This document shows positions 33,456 through 41,252 of a stretch of 64,000 bases of DNA, one piece after another. The DNA comes from Phenylobacterium montanum (lineage in GTDB: Bacteria > Pseudomonadota > Alphaproteobacteria > Caulobacterales > Caulobacteraceae): NCBI RefSeq assembly GCF_018135625.1, contig NZ_CP073078.1, positions 1,892,501 to 1,956,500 of the forward strand. The letters run 5' to 3'. Both the position numbers and the translations under genes were made by a program. The notes below the pieces were generated by a model. It saw only the letters and a list, made by a program, of their open reading frames with translations. It made no database searches and was not told the origin of the DNA. The stretch's first letter is position 1. Every line of letters starts with the position of its first letter.

Positions 33456-34238
33456 TCACCGCCCCTTCCACTGCGGCGCGCGCTTTTGCGAGAAGGCCAG
33501 CGGGCCTTCGACGAAGTCCTCGGACTTGAACAGGGCCGAGACCGCCTCATAGCGGATCTGGCCCTTGATGGCGGCTTCCAGGCTGGGTTCGTCCAGGCCC
33601 TGCATCACCGCCTGCTTCGAGGCGCGGATCGACATCGGGCTGCATTCGCAGATCAGCTTGGCCCAGCGGCGGGCGGCGTCCATCAGTTCGCCCGGGGCCA
33701 CGACCTCGTTGACGAAGCCCAGGGCCTCGCCCTCTTTGGCCGAGACCCGGCGGGCGGTCAGGATCATGCCCATGGCGCGCTTCAGCCCGATCTGGCGCGG
33801 CAGGCGGTGCAGGCCGCCGGCCAGGGCGGCCAGGCCGACCTTGGGCTCGGGCAGGGCGAAGACCGCGTTCTCCGAGGCGATGATCAGGTCGCAGGCCAGA
33901 GCGATCTCGAACCCGCCGCCCATGGCCACGCCGTTAACCGCGGCGATCACAGGCTTCTTCAGGTCGAAGCGCGAGGTCAGGCCCGCAAAGCCCGAAGGCG
34001 GCGAGCCCATCTTGCCGCCGCCGGCCTGGTGCTTGAGGTCGTTGCCGGCAGAGAAGGCCCGGTCGCCCGCCCCGGTGACGATCGCCACCCACTGGTCAGG
34101 GTCGGCGCCGAAGGCGTCGAACGCCTCGCCAAGCTCGAAATGGGCCGGCGAGTGCAGGGCGTTCATCACGTCCGGGCGGTTCAAGGTGATGATGGTGATC
34201 GGCCCTTCGCGATCGACCTTGATGAATTCATAGGCCAT
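33456..34238 (-). CDS. enoyl-CoA hydratase/isomerase family protein
   Basis: A 260-aa crotonase-fold protein. The oxyanion-hole regions are SAGNDLKHQAG and NGVAMGGGFEIALACDLIIASENAVFALPEPKVGLAALAGGLHRLPRQIG. In the latter the first catalytic Glu position is replaced as in several non-hydratase crotonases, so the exact reaction (hydratase, isomerase or hydrolase) is open. It is probably in fatty-acid or aromatic-acid degradation. The gene lies 50 bases downstream of the gamma-carbonic-anhydrase-like gene on the same strand, likely an operon. Confidence 0.88.
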   Translation of the reverse strand: MAYEFIKVDREGPITIITLNRPDVMNALHSPAHFELGEAFDAFGADPDQWVAIVTGAGDRAFSAGNDLKHQAGGGKMGSPPSGFAGLTSRFDLKKPVIAAVNGVAMGGGFEIALACDLIIASENAVFALPEPKVGLAALAGGLHRLPRQIGLKRAMGMILTARRVSAKEGEALGFVNEVVAPGELMDAARRWAKLICECSPMSIRASKQAVMQGLDEPSLEAAIKGQIRYEAVSALFKSEDFVEGPLAFSQKRAPQWKGR

Positions 34239-34288
34239 GACGTCCTCCTAAAGATCTGATTTCATGAATGGTTGGAAATTCTTACCCG

Positions 34289-34819
34289 TCACGCGACGCC
34301 GCGCAGTTGCTCGCGATAGCGCTTCCAGTTGTGCACGTAGTGCAGGGCCGAGCCGGTCAGGATCGCCGCATGCTGCTCGCTCACCTCGCGGACCACCTTG
34401 CCCGGCGCGCCCATCACCACCGAATTGTCGGGGATCTCCTTGTTCTCGGTGATCAGGCAATTGGCGCCGATCAGGCAGTTGCGGCCGATTTTGGCGCCAT
34501 TGAGAATGATCGAGCCGATCCCGATCAGGCTATTGTCGCCGATGGTGCAACCGTGCAGCATCACCATATGGCCGATGGTCACGTTGGCGCCGATGGTGAG
34601 CGGACTGCCGCTGTCGGTGTGCAACACCGACCCGTCCTGAACGTTGCTGTTTTCGCCGACAATGATCGGGTCGTTGTCGCCGCGCAGCGTCGCCCCAAAC
34701 CAGATACTGGCGTTCTTCTTCAGGATCACCCGCCCCAGCACCACGGCGTTCGGCGCAATCCAGTATTCGTCCGGGTTCGGCAGTTCGGGCGCCACGCCGC
34801 CCAAGTCAAAAACATTCAT
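34289..34819 (-). CDS. gamma-carbonic anhydrase-like hexapeptide-repeat protein
   Basis: A 176-aa left-handed beta-helix protein. Hexapeptide repeats run from [30 protein letters not shown] to [19 protein letters not shown]. The metal-ligand histidine positions appear in [12 protein letters not shown]. The family covers gamma-carbonic anhydrase, PaaY-type thioesterases and YrdA-like proteins. Proximity to an enoyl-CoA hydratase on the same strand favours an acyl-CoA-related role (PaaY-like), but this is an inference. Confidence 0.85.
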   Translation of the reverse strand: MNVFDLGGVAPELPNPDEYWIAPNAVVLGRVILKKNASIWFGATLRGDNDPIIVGENSNVQDGSVLHTDSGSPLTIGANVTIGHMVMLHGCTIGDNSLIGIGSIILNGAKIGRNCLIGANCLITENKEIPDNSVVMGAPGKVVREVSEQHAAILTGSALHYVHNWKRYREQLRGVA

Positions 34820-34887
34820 CCGACCACATCCTATATTGCAACCTGGGACTTGATTAACCGTTCATAAAGCCTGTTAGCATTAGCTTC

Positions 34888-35112
34888 GTGAGGCGATTCG
34901 AGTCGGGGTTTTCCAGGCTCGCATCCCCGCCGCGGGATTTCCCGCGGTCTCCTCTGGACGGAGTAAAGGGTGTCGCGTTCTGTGTCCCGGCGGGCCTCGA
35001 GCCTGCCCCGCCAGCCAGCCGCAGCAGGGCCGCCAGGCCTGGCGCCCCATCCGTCTCTTTCATTGCCTGCTTCAGCCAAGGGCGGTCCGTTGCGGACGCG
35101 CCCTTTTTCTTT
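34888..35112 (+). ncRNA. structured leader RNA or small RNA ending in an intrinsic terminator, upstream of phoH
   Basis: This non-coding stretch is about 220 bases long and highly structured. CCGCGGGA/TCCCGCGG (near 34936-34953), GGGC..GCCA/TGGCGCCC (near 35027-35048) and other stems can form. It ends in a terminator-like hairpin (AGGGCGGTCCG / CGGACGCGCCCT at about 35079-35103) followed by TTTTTCTTTG, 20 bases before the ATG of phoH. I could not match it to a known riboswitch. A conditional leader (attenuator or riboswitch) for phoH or a stand-alone RNA such as 6S-like RNA both fit. It is open as a reading frame but its peptide is low-complexity and begins without a signal of translation. 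Confidence 0.4.
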
Positions 35113-35130
35113 GTCTCGACGGAGAGCTCC

Positions 35131-35907
35131 ATGACCAAGCGTCAATTGAAGCGAATGGTGCGTGAAGGTGCGTTCGAAGCCGATCAGTTCGACGATGGCA
35201 AGGTGCGCCGTCTGCCGGTCGAACGCGGCTGGACGCCGGCCATGAACGCCTATGGGAGCAGTCATCATGAGGATCGCGAGCAGGGGTATCTGAAGACAAT
35301 AAAGCCGAAATCGCCCGGGCAGGCGAAGCTGATCGAGGCTATCGACGCCCGGAACCTGATCATGGCCCTAGGTCCCGCAGGGACAGGCAAGACCTATCTG
35401 GCGATCGCCAAGGCGGTCGAAGCGCTGGAGGCGGGCAAGGTCGGCCGCATCGTGCTGTCGCGCCCGGCCATCGAGGCCGGCGAGTCGATCGGCTTTTTGC
35501 CCGGCGACATGGAGGACAAGCTGGCGCCTTACCTGCGCCCGCTCTACGACGCCCTATCGGATCGGCTGTCAATGAAGCGGGTGCGCGCCCTGATGAGCGA
35601 AGGGGCGATCGAGATCGCGCCGGTGGGCTACATGCGCGGCCGCACCCTGAACAACGCCTTCGTGGTCATCGACGAGGCGCAGAACTGCACCTATGTCCAG
35701 CTGAAGATGCTGCTGACGCGGCTGGGCTGGAACTCGACCATGGTGGTCACCGGCGACCCTCACCAGTCCGACCTTCTGCCCGGCGTCTCGGGCTTGGCCG
35801 ATGTGGCTGAAAGGTTCGAGCCCCTGTCCAACATCGCCGTGGTCCGCCTCGGCGACGCCGATATCGTCCGCCACCCGCTGGTGGCCGAGATGCTGGGCGT
35901 TCTCTGA
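35131..35907 (+). CDS. phoH: PhoH-like ATPase
   Basis: A 258-aa cytosolic P-loop ATPase of the PhoH family. Walker A is [11 protein letters not shown], Walker B is VVIDEAQN, and later conserved segments are VTGDPHQSD and GLADVAERF. The family is linked to RNA metabolism and phosphate starvation, with a proposed RNA helicase/nuclease role (family knowledge). ATG 35131 has GGAG upstream. The frame stays open to 34888, but those residues are low-complexity and correspond to the structured leader. Confidence 0.92.
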   Translation: MTKRQLKRMVREGAFEADQFDDGKVRRLPVERGWTPAMNAYGSSHHEDREQGYLKTIKPKSPGQAKLIEAIDARNLIMALGPAGTGKTYLAIAKAVEALEAGKVGRIVLSRPAIEAGESIGFLPGDMEDKLAPYLRPLYDALSDRLSMKRVRALMSEGAIEIAPVGYMRGRTLNNAFVVIDEAQNCTYVQLKMLLTRLGWNSTMVVTGDPHQSDLLPGVSGLADVAERFEPLSNIAVVRLGDADIVRHPLVAEMLGVL

Positions 35908-35917
35908 TCTGCGCCTT

Positions 35918-35945
35918 CCCGCCCGGCGCCGCGGCGCCGGGCGGG
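35918..35945. terminator. long GC hairpin between convergent genes
   Basis: CCCGCCCGGCGCCG and CGGCGCCGGGCGGG form a perfect 14-base-pair stem between the phoH stop and the stop of the pseudo-beta-lactamase gene. It could terminate in both directions, although it has no U-tract on the plus strand. Confidence 0.7.
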
Positions 35946-35953
35946 GCTTCCCC

Positions 35954-36844
35954 TCAGGGCGAAACCGGCGGCAGCACGCCCGCCTGGCTGAAGATGTCCT
36001 TCAGTCGGCGTTCGATCTCCAGTCCTGGCGGGGCGCCGGGTCCTTCGATCGCGGCGACGAAGCTGAGGTCGTCGGCTGGCGACTGGACGCGCCCGACCCA
36101 CCAGCCGACACGGCGCGAGCCATCCTGGATCGAGGCGCAGCTGGTGGCCCGGTCGTTGATCACGGTCTTGCCGCCCTTGGCCTCGCTCCGCGTCTCGTCC
36201 CAGGTCAGGGCCTGGACCGCCGCCAGGCTCTCGGGCCGCACCGGCAGCTGGCCGGCGTAGAATCTACGGATGAAGCCCACCTGCTGGGTCGGGGTGATGG
36301 TCAGGAACCCGCCGGCCTGCGGCCCCTGCCAGAAGGCGTTCGCCATGCCGGCCGGGTCGTGCGAGCCGTAGTCGAAGGCGCGCAGCCGCTCGACATAGCG
36401 GTCATGGCCCACGGCGCCGGCCAGGCGCTGGAACCACCAGCCGATCTGCAGCTTGAAGGCCTGGCTGAGGTCCGCGTCGCGCTGCCACAGGCCCACCGGC
36501 TGGGGCGAGCCGTCCCACTTGTAGACCGTGGCCGGGGTCACCGCCCCCTGGTCCAGGCCGATCAGGGCGTTGGCGATGTCAAAGGTGGCGCAGGGCGGCA
36601 GCTGGGCCATGCAGATCTGGGCGTCGCCATAATGGTAGCGCTCGATGCCGCTCTTGGTGTCGATCAGCAGGACGCAGGTGTTCAGCCCGCCGATCTGGCT
36701 GTCGATCAAGCTGTTGAGCCGGTTCACGTCGATGCCTTGGTGGCCCCCTCCGCCGCCCGGGCGGCCCCCGGCCGGCGCCGGCTTCCGTTGGCAGGCGGTC
36801 ACGAGGCTGAGCACGGCCAGGGCGACCACACCGATGCGTCTCAT
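35954..36844 (-). CDS. class D beta-lactamase-fold lipoprotein lacking the active site
   Basis: A 296-aa lipoprotein (signal MRRIGVVALAVLSLVTAC). The rest aligns to OXA-type class D beta-lactamases: PPCATFDIANALIGLDQG corresponds to the segment bearing the serine motif STFK-IPN. KWDGSPQPVGLWQRDADLSQAF, FDYGSHDPAGMANAFW and VGWWVGRVQ match conserved OXA blocks. The STFK motif reads ATFD (residues 86-89), so both catalytic Ser and Lys are lost. SxV reads QIG (133-135) and KTG reads KTV (226-228). It should therefore not hydrolyse beta-lactams, although it may bind ligands or peptidoglycan. It is in an operon, overlapping the esterase start by 4 bases. Confidence 0.75.
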   Translation of the reverse strand: MRRIGVVALAVLSLVTACQRKPAPAGGRPGGGGGHQGIDVNRLNSLIDSQIGGLNTCVLLIDTKSGIERYHYGDAQICMAQLPPCATFDIANALIGLDQGAVTPATVYKWDGSPQPVGLWQRDADLSQAFKLQIGWWFQRLAGAVGHDRYVERLRAFDYGSHDPAGMANAFWQGPQAGGFLTITPTQQVGFIRRFYAGQLPVRPESLAAVQALTWDETRSEAKGGKTVINDRATSCASIQDGSRRVGWWVGRVQSPADDLSFVAAIEGPGAPPGLEIERRLKDIFSQAGVLPPVSP

Positions 36845-37725
36845 CGCGCGCCTCGCGACAGGTGTGTGTCGAGGAAGCCCGCAACCTCGTCCAGGATCGG
36901 CGCCTTGCGGCGGAACGGGCGCGAGAATGCCAGGATAGTGTCGGTATGGGTCAGGGTCTGGTGGATGCGCACCTCGGCGTGGCCGCCGGCGGCCTCGATC
37001 GCCCGGCCCATGCGCACGCTCTGGCCTGCGGTCACCGCGGTATCGCGCCCGCCATGGACCAGCAGGGCCGCCGGCCCATCCGCCCGGGCGTGATTGACCG
37101 GTTGGGTGCCATCCAGGTCCTCGGCGGCGGAGAAGGTCGCGAGCGTTGCGGGCGTTCTCAGCGGCAGGAAGCTGTAAGGGCCAGACAGGCCGACCACAGC
37201 GCGCACATGGGCGGGCTCGACCCCCGCCCCATGCAGGTAGCGCGTATCATAGCCGAGCTGAACGGCGATATAGCCACCAGCCGAATGGCCGATGAAGGCC
37301 AGGCGTGCCGGGTCTCCACCCAGAGCCGCCGCATGATCGACCGCCCAACGCGCGGCGCCGGCCGCATCCTCGAGAAACGCCGGATAGCGGATCTGTGGAA
37401 CCAGTCGATAGCCGGCCACCACGGTCAGGAAGCCTCGCGAGGCCAGGGCCCGGCCGACGAACCCGTATTCCTGCCGCCGCCCGGTCTGCCAGCCGCCGCC
37501 ATGGAAGAAGACTGCCACCGGCGCCGGCTCTGCGGCGGCCACCGGCGCGAACACATCCACCGCCTGCATGCGATCTGGGCCGTAAGCCTCGCCGTGAACG
37601 ACCCGTTTGGCCGGATCCCGCGGCGTCACAGCATTGAAGGCGCCCACACGCGAAAAGGCCTGGGCCGCTGCCGCGACCTCGGCGCCGAAGCCTTTCGGAG
37701 AGTCGGGACGGGTCTCGGCGGTCAT
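36841..37725 (-). CDS. alpha/beta hydrolase, HSL-type esterase
   Basis: A 294-aa esterase/lipase. The oxyanion motif HGGGW and the nucleophile elbow GHSAGG place it in the hormone-sensitive-lipase type. The acid is probably in LVHGGRDTAV and the histidine in TLTHTDTIL. It has no signal peptide. Its stop codon overlaps the start of the pseudo-beta-lactamase gene (ATGA), which suggests they are produced together. The substrate is unknown. Confidence 0.88.
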   Translation of the reverse strand: MTAETRPDSPKGFGAEVAAAAQAFSRVGAFNAVTPRDPAKRVVHGEAYGPDRMQAVDVFAPVAAAEPAPVAVFFHGGGWQTGRRQEYGFVGRALASRGFLTVVAGYRLVPQIRYPAFLEDAAGAARWAVDHAAALGGDPARLAFIGHSAGGYIAVQLGYDTRYLHGAGVEPAHVRAVVGLSGPYSFLPLRTPATLATFSAAEDLDGTQPVNHARADGPAALLVHGGRDTAVTAGQSVRMGRAIEAAGGHAEVRIHQTLTHTDTILAFSRPFRRKAPILDEVAGFLDTHLSRGAR

Positions 37726-37790
37726 TTTCGCTCCACTTCGGAACCTCTAGCCATTTGACAGAGGACGCGGGCGAGGCCAAGTCGCGCGGC

Positions 37791-38414
37791 ATGTCCCAGC
37801 TGCGCAGCCTCTTCGTCACCCAGGTCTATCAGGCCAGCCTCGCCGGCGAACGCGGCTTTTCCGAGTTCAACGCCGAATTGGAAGCCGCCTGCCTGATGAT
37901 GGCCGAGGAGGACGCCGCGGGCCGCGCCTGGTGCCGCCAGAACGCCTATGGCGGCTACACCTCCTACGCCTCGCTGGATGACCTCCCGACTCGGGTCAGC
38001 GCCTTTGGCCTCTTGAAGAAAAAGCTCGATCGCCATGCCTCCGTCTACGCCAAGGCCCTGCATCTGGACCTGGGCGCAGGCCGGCTGAGACTCGATAGCC
38101 TGTGGGTCAACGTGCTGAAGCCTGGCGCCGCCCATTCCGGCCACATCCACCCGCACAGCGCCCTCTCCGGCACGGTCTATGTGGCCACCCCGCCTGGCGC
38201 CAGCGCCCTGAAGCTGGAAGACCCTCGCCTGCCGCTGATGATGGCCGCGCCGCCACGCATGGGCGATGCGCCGGAGGACGCCAGGAGCTTCGTCTATCTG
38301 CAGCCCGAGGCCGGGACGATCCTGATGTGGGAAAGCTGGCTGCGCCATGAGGTGCCGGCCAACCAGGCCAAAAGCCGACGGATCAGCATCAGCTTCAACT
38401 ACGCCTGGGCCTGA
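37791..38414 (+). CDS. putative 2OG-Fe(II) oxygenase (TIGR02466-type)
   Basis: A 207-aa protein of the family called putative 2OG-Fe(II) oxygenase. It begins LRSLFVTQVYQASLAG, which is typical. The Fe ligand region is NVLKPGAAHSGHIHPHSALSGTVYV and the last histidine is in WLRHEVPAN, followed by RRISISFNYAW. The substrate is unknown; family members are near flagellar, SEC-C or peptide modification loci in other genomes. The ATG at 37791 is used because an upstream TTG start would add unrelated residues. It is divergent from the esterase with a 65-base gap. Confidence 0.82.
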   Translation: MSQLRSLFVTQVYQASLAGERGFSEFNAELEAACLMMAEEDAAGRAWCRQNAYGGYTSYASLDDLPTRVSAFGLLKKKLDRHASVYAKALHLDLGAGRLRLDSLWVNVLKPGAAHSGHIHPHSALSGTVYVATPPGASALKLEDPRLPLMMAAPPRMGDAPEDARSFVYLQPEAGTILMWESWLRHEVPANQAKSRRISISFNYAWA

Positions 38415-38461
38415 CCGGCTTCGGCCGCCACGCGCCTCGTGATGGGTTGTGTCCAAAAGAT

Positions 38462-38479
38462 ATTTGTTGGCCGACAAAT
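38462..38479. promoter_or_regulatory. inverted-repeat operator candidate upstream of the P450 gene
   Basis: ATTTGTTGGCCGACAAAT is an 18-base inverted repeat with one mismatch, next to an AT-rich -10-like segment (TTAATATATG). TetR-type repressors use sites of this size and symmetry. No regulator gene is adjacent. Confidence 0.5.
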
Positions 38480-38541
38480 TAATATATGTAAGGTCGATGC
38501 CGATCGCCCACGAGCGGCGAATGACCGAAGAGGAAGCGCGC

Positions 38542-39816
38542 ATGGCCATCCCCCAGGACGTGGCGAACACCATCGTGGATCCCAGGGCCTATGCCGACGG
38601 GCGCCGGGTCGACGAGGCGTTCAAGTGGCTGAGGGCCAACGCGCCGCTGGACGTGGCCCAGCCCGAAGGCTTCGATCCGTTCTGGGTCGTGACCCGCCAC
38701 AAGGACATCCTGGAGATCGAACGGCAGAACGAGCTGTTCCACAACGGCGACCGGGCCACCGTGGTCACCACCGTCGAGGCCGACCTCAAGGTGCGGCAGA
38801 TGACCGGCGGTTCGCCGCACCTGGTGCGCTCGCTGGTCCAGATGGACAACCCGGACCACATGAACTACCGGCGGCTGACCCAGAGCTGGTTCATGCCGCA
38901 GAACCTGCGCCAGCTCGAAGGCCGCATCCGCGAGATCGCCCGCAGTTTCGTCGACCGCATGGCGGCGCACGGCGACCGATGCGACTTCGCCCGGGATGTC
39001 GCCTTCCTCTATCCGCTGCACGTGATCATGGAGGTGCTGGGGGTTCCGGAGTCCGACGAGCCGCGCATGCTGAAGCTGACCCAGGAGCTGTTCGGCAGCG
39101 CCGACCCGGAACTCAACCGCACGGGCGAGGCGGTGATGGACGCCGACGCCGGCGTGGACACCATCCAGTCCGTGGTCATGGACTTCATGAACTATTTCAA
39201 CGCGATGACCGAGGATCGCCGCGCCCGACCGCGGAACGACCTGGCCAGCGTAATCGCCAACGGCCAGATCGAAGGCGCCCCGCTGGGGCATCTGGAAGCG
39301 ATGAGCTACTACATCATCGCCGCCACCGCCGGGCACGACACCACCTCGTCCACCACCGCCGCAGCCCTCTGGGCCCTGGCCGAGAATCCCGACCAGCTGA
39401 GCAAGCTCAAGGCCGACCCCGCGCTGATCCCCGGCCTGATCGAGGAATCCATTCGCTGGGCGACGCCGGTGAAGCACTTCATGCGCACCGCCACCGCCGA
39501 CGCCGAGGTCGGAGGCCGCAAGATCGCCAAGGGCGACTGGATCTTCCTCTCCTATCCCTCCGGCAACCGCGACGAGGCGGTGTTCGATGATCCCTTCTCG
39601 TTCCGCATCGACCGCTCGCCCAACAAGCATGTCGCCTTCGGCTACGGCGCCCACGTCTGCCTCGGCCAGCACCTGGCCCGGATGGAGATGCGGATTCTCT
39701 GGGAGGAACTGTTCGCGCGCCTGGACTCCGTCGAGCTTGACGGCGAGCCGAAGCGGATGGCCGCCGCCTTCGTCTGCGGACCCAAGTCCGTGCCCGTGCG
39801 CTTCAAAATGAACTAA
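38542..39816 (+). CDS. cytochrome P450
   Basis: A 424-aa soluble P450 monooxygenase. The heme-binding loop is FGYGAHVCLGQHLA with Cys373 as thiolate ligand. The I-helix is AATAGHDTTSSTTA and the ExxR region appears as EESIRW. It is of class I bacterial type and has no membrane anchor. Its closest feel is to P450s of the CYP125/CYP142-like or terpene/fatty-acid hydroxylating sort, but the substrate is unknown. ATG 38542 is preceded by GAGGA; a start at 38521 is possible. A rubredoxin and a kinase-like gene follow on the same strand, and a palindromic operator lies upstream. Confidence 0.92.
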   Translation: MAIPQDVANTIVDPRAYADGRRVDEAFKWLRANAPLDVAQPEGFDPFWVVTRHKDILEIERQNELFHNGDRATVVTTVEADLKVRQMTGGSPHLVRSLVQMDNPDHMNYRRLTQSWFMPQNLRQLEGRIREIARSFVDRMAAHGDRCDFARDVAFLYPLHVIMEVLGVPESDEPRMLKLTQELFGSADPELNRTGEAVMDADAGVDTIQSVVMDFMNYFNAMTEDRRARPRNDLASVIANGQIEGAPLGHLEAMSYYIIAATAGHDTTSSTTAAALWALAENPDQLSKLKADPALIPGLIEESIRWATPVKHFMRTATADAEVGGRKIAKGDWIFLSYPSGNRDEAVFDDPFSFRIDRSPNKHVAFGYGAHVCLGQHLARMEMRILWEELFARLDSVELDGEPKRMAAAFVCGPKSVPVRFKMN

Positions 39817-39886
39817 GACTCCGGCGGGTCGGTCGCCGCAGCCAGCCCCGCAAAGCGTCAAAACCAAGGCGGCGATGGGAGGATCC

Positions 39887-40972
39887 ATGGAGACGACACG
39901 CCTGCCGGCCGGTCCGGATGCGCTGGACGCGGACTGGCTGACAGGAGCCCTGCGCGAGTCGGGCGCGCTGCCGGCCGGCCGGGTCACCGAAATCGCCATC
40001 ACCCCGGTCGGAAACGGGCTTGTCGCCGACAGCTTTCGCCTGACTTTGGCCTATGAAGGGGCCGCCCAGGACGCGCCGGCCAGCATCGTCGGGAAGTTCC
40101 CGGCCCGCGATGCGGTGAGCCGGCAGTCGGGATCGGCCCACCGCCTCTATCTGCGCGAGGTTTCCTTCTACCGCAGCCTGGCGGCGAGCCTGGCCATCTT
40201 CACGCCCCACGCCTATTTCGCCGAGATCGACCCCGCCACCGACGATTTCGTGCTGCTGATGGAAGATCTCGGCCCTGCCCGCCAGGGCGACCAGCTGCAT
40301 GGCTGCACCCTGGCCGACGCCAAGACAGCCATGGCGGAAGCGGCCGCCATGCACGCGCCGCGCTGGGCCGATCCGACCCTTCTCCACCTCGACTGGTTGG
40401 TCCCATCGCCCGATCTGGCGCAGCAGGTGGAAACGGCGCTGCCGGCGATCACCGGCATGTTCAAGGCCCGCTACGAAGGCGTCCTCGAGCCGGAGTTCGT
40501 CGATTTGGTCGACCGCCTGCCGGCCGCCCTCGCCCGCCAGCGCGGGGACACGAGTTCGCCGGTCACCGTCCAGCACGGCGACTATCGCCTGGACAACATC
40601 CTGTTCGACGTTCAGGGCGGCCGACGCCCGATGGCCACGCTCGACTGGCAGACCGTAACGCTCGGGCCGGCCGTTCAGGACGTGGCCTATTTCCTCTCGG
40701 CCGCGCTGGATCCGCACGAGCGACGCCAACACGAGACGGAGCTCGTGCGCTTCTATCATGGCGAACTGATCCGTCGGGGCGTTCAGGGCTTCTCGTGGGA
40801 GGACTGCTGGCGCGACTATCGGCGCTACAGCCTGCACGGCATCCTGATGGGGGTGTTCTCGGCCCTGTCGGTCGAGCGCACCGAGCGCGGCGACGCCCTG
40901 TTCCTGAAGATGACCCGCGGCGCCTGCGCTCAGGCGCTAGACCACCAGAGCTTCGCCTTCTGGGAAGGTTGA
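39887..40972 (+). CDS. phosphotransferase (APH/choline kinase-like)
   Basis: A 361-aa protein kinase-fold phosphotransferase. The catalytic loop is QHGDYRLDN (Brenner motif) and the metal-binding aspartate is in ATLDWQTV. ALLMEDLGPAR-like and SIVGKFPA segments belong to the N-lobe. The family is often annotated as aminoglycoside phosphotransferase, but in catabolic clusters with P450s and acyl-CoA dehydrogenases it phosphorylates other small molecules (inference). GGAGG sits four bases before the ATG at 39887. Confidence 0.88.
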   Translation: METTRLPAGPDALDADWLTGALRESGALPAGRVTEIAITPVGNGLVADSFRLTLAYEGAAQDAPASIVGKFPARDAVSRQSGSAHRLYLREVSFYRSLAASLAIFTPHAYFAEIDPATDDFVLLMEDLGPARQGDQLHGCTLADAKTAMAEAAAMHAPRWADPTLLHLDWLVPSPDLAQQVETALPAITGMFKARYEGVLEPEFVDLVDRLPAALARQRGDTSSPVTVQHGDYRLDNILFDVQGGRRPMATLDWQTVTLGPAVQDVAYFLSAALDPHERRQHETELVRFYHGELIRRGVQGFSWEDCWRDYRRYSLHGILMGVFSALSVERTERGDALFLKMTRGACAQALDHQSFAFWEG

Positions 40973-41006
40973 GGCCCCAAGCGGCGTGACCACGGAAAGG
41001 GACCCC

Positions 41007-41183
41007 ATGAGCGCGGCCTACAAGACCTGGCAGTGCCGGACCTGCGGCTACATCTACGACGAGGAAGCCGGCGACCTGGGCGAAGGGCTGGCGCCGGGCA
41101 CGCGCTGGGCCGACATACCGGACAGCTGGGTCTGCCCCCTCTGCGGCACGTCCAAGAGCGAGTTCGACATGATCGAACTCTGA
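41007..41183 (+). CDS. rubredoxin
   Basis: A 58-aa iron-sulfur-free one-iron electron carrier. The two metal-binding pairs are CRTCGYIYDE and CPLCGTSK; AGDLGEGLAPGTRWADIPDSW is the standard core. It would pass electrons to an oxygenase. The nearest oxygenase is the P450, which usually takes a ferredoxin, so it may also serve another enzyme. It is 34 bases after the kinase gene and probably in the same transcript. Confidence 0.95.
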   Translation: MSAAYKTWQCRTCGYIYDEEAGDLGEGLAPGTRWADIPDSWVCPLCGTSKSEFDMIEL

Positions 41184-41217
41184 TTTCGCACCGCCCTAGC
41201 CGCTCTGCAAAATCCTG

Positions 41218-41232
41218 GTTATCGTCGATAAC
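41218..41232. promoter_or_regulatory. palindromic operator candidate before the serine hydrolase gene
   Basis: GTTATCGTCGATAAC is a perfect inverted repeat of seven bases on each side of one central base. It lies 20 bases upstream of ATG 41253, just before GAGGAGCG, so it would overlap the transcription start. A TetR- or MarR-like repressor is the likely reader. Confidence 0.55.
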
Positions 41233-41252
41233 AAGACAAAGAGGAGCGATCC

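Noticed and set aside
34888-35130. N-terminal extension of PhoH
   Set aside because: The frame is open from 34888, but the residues are low-complexity and overlap a terminator hairpin. The family start is at 35131 with a ribosome site.
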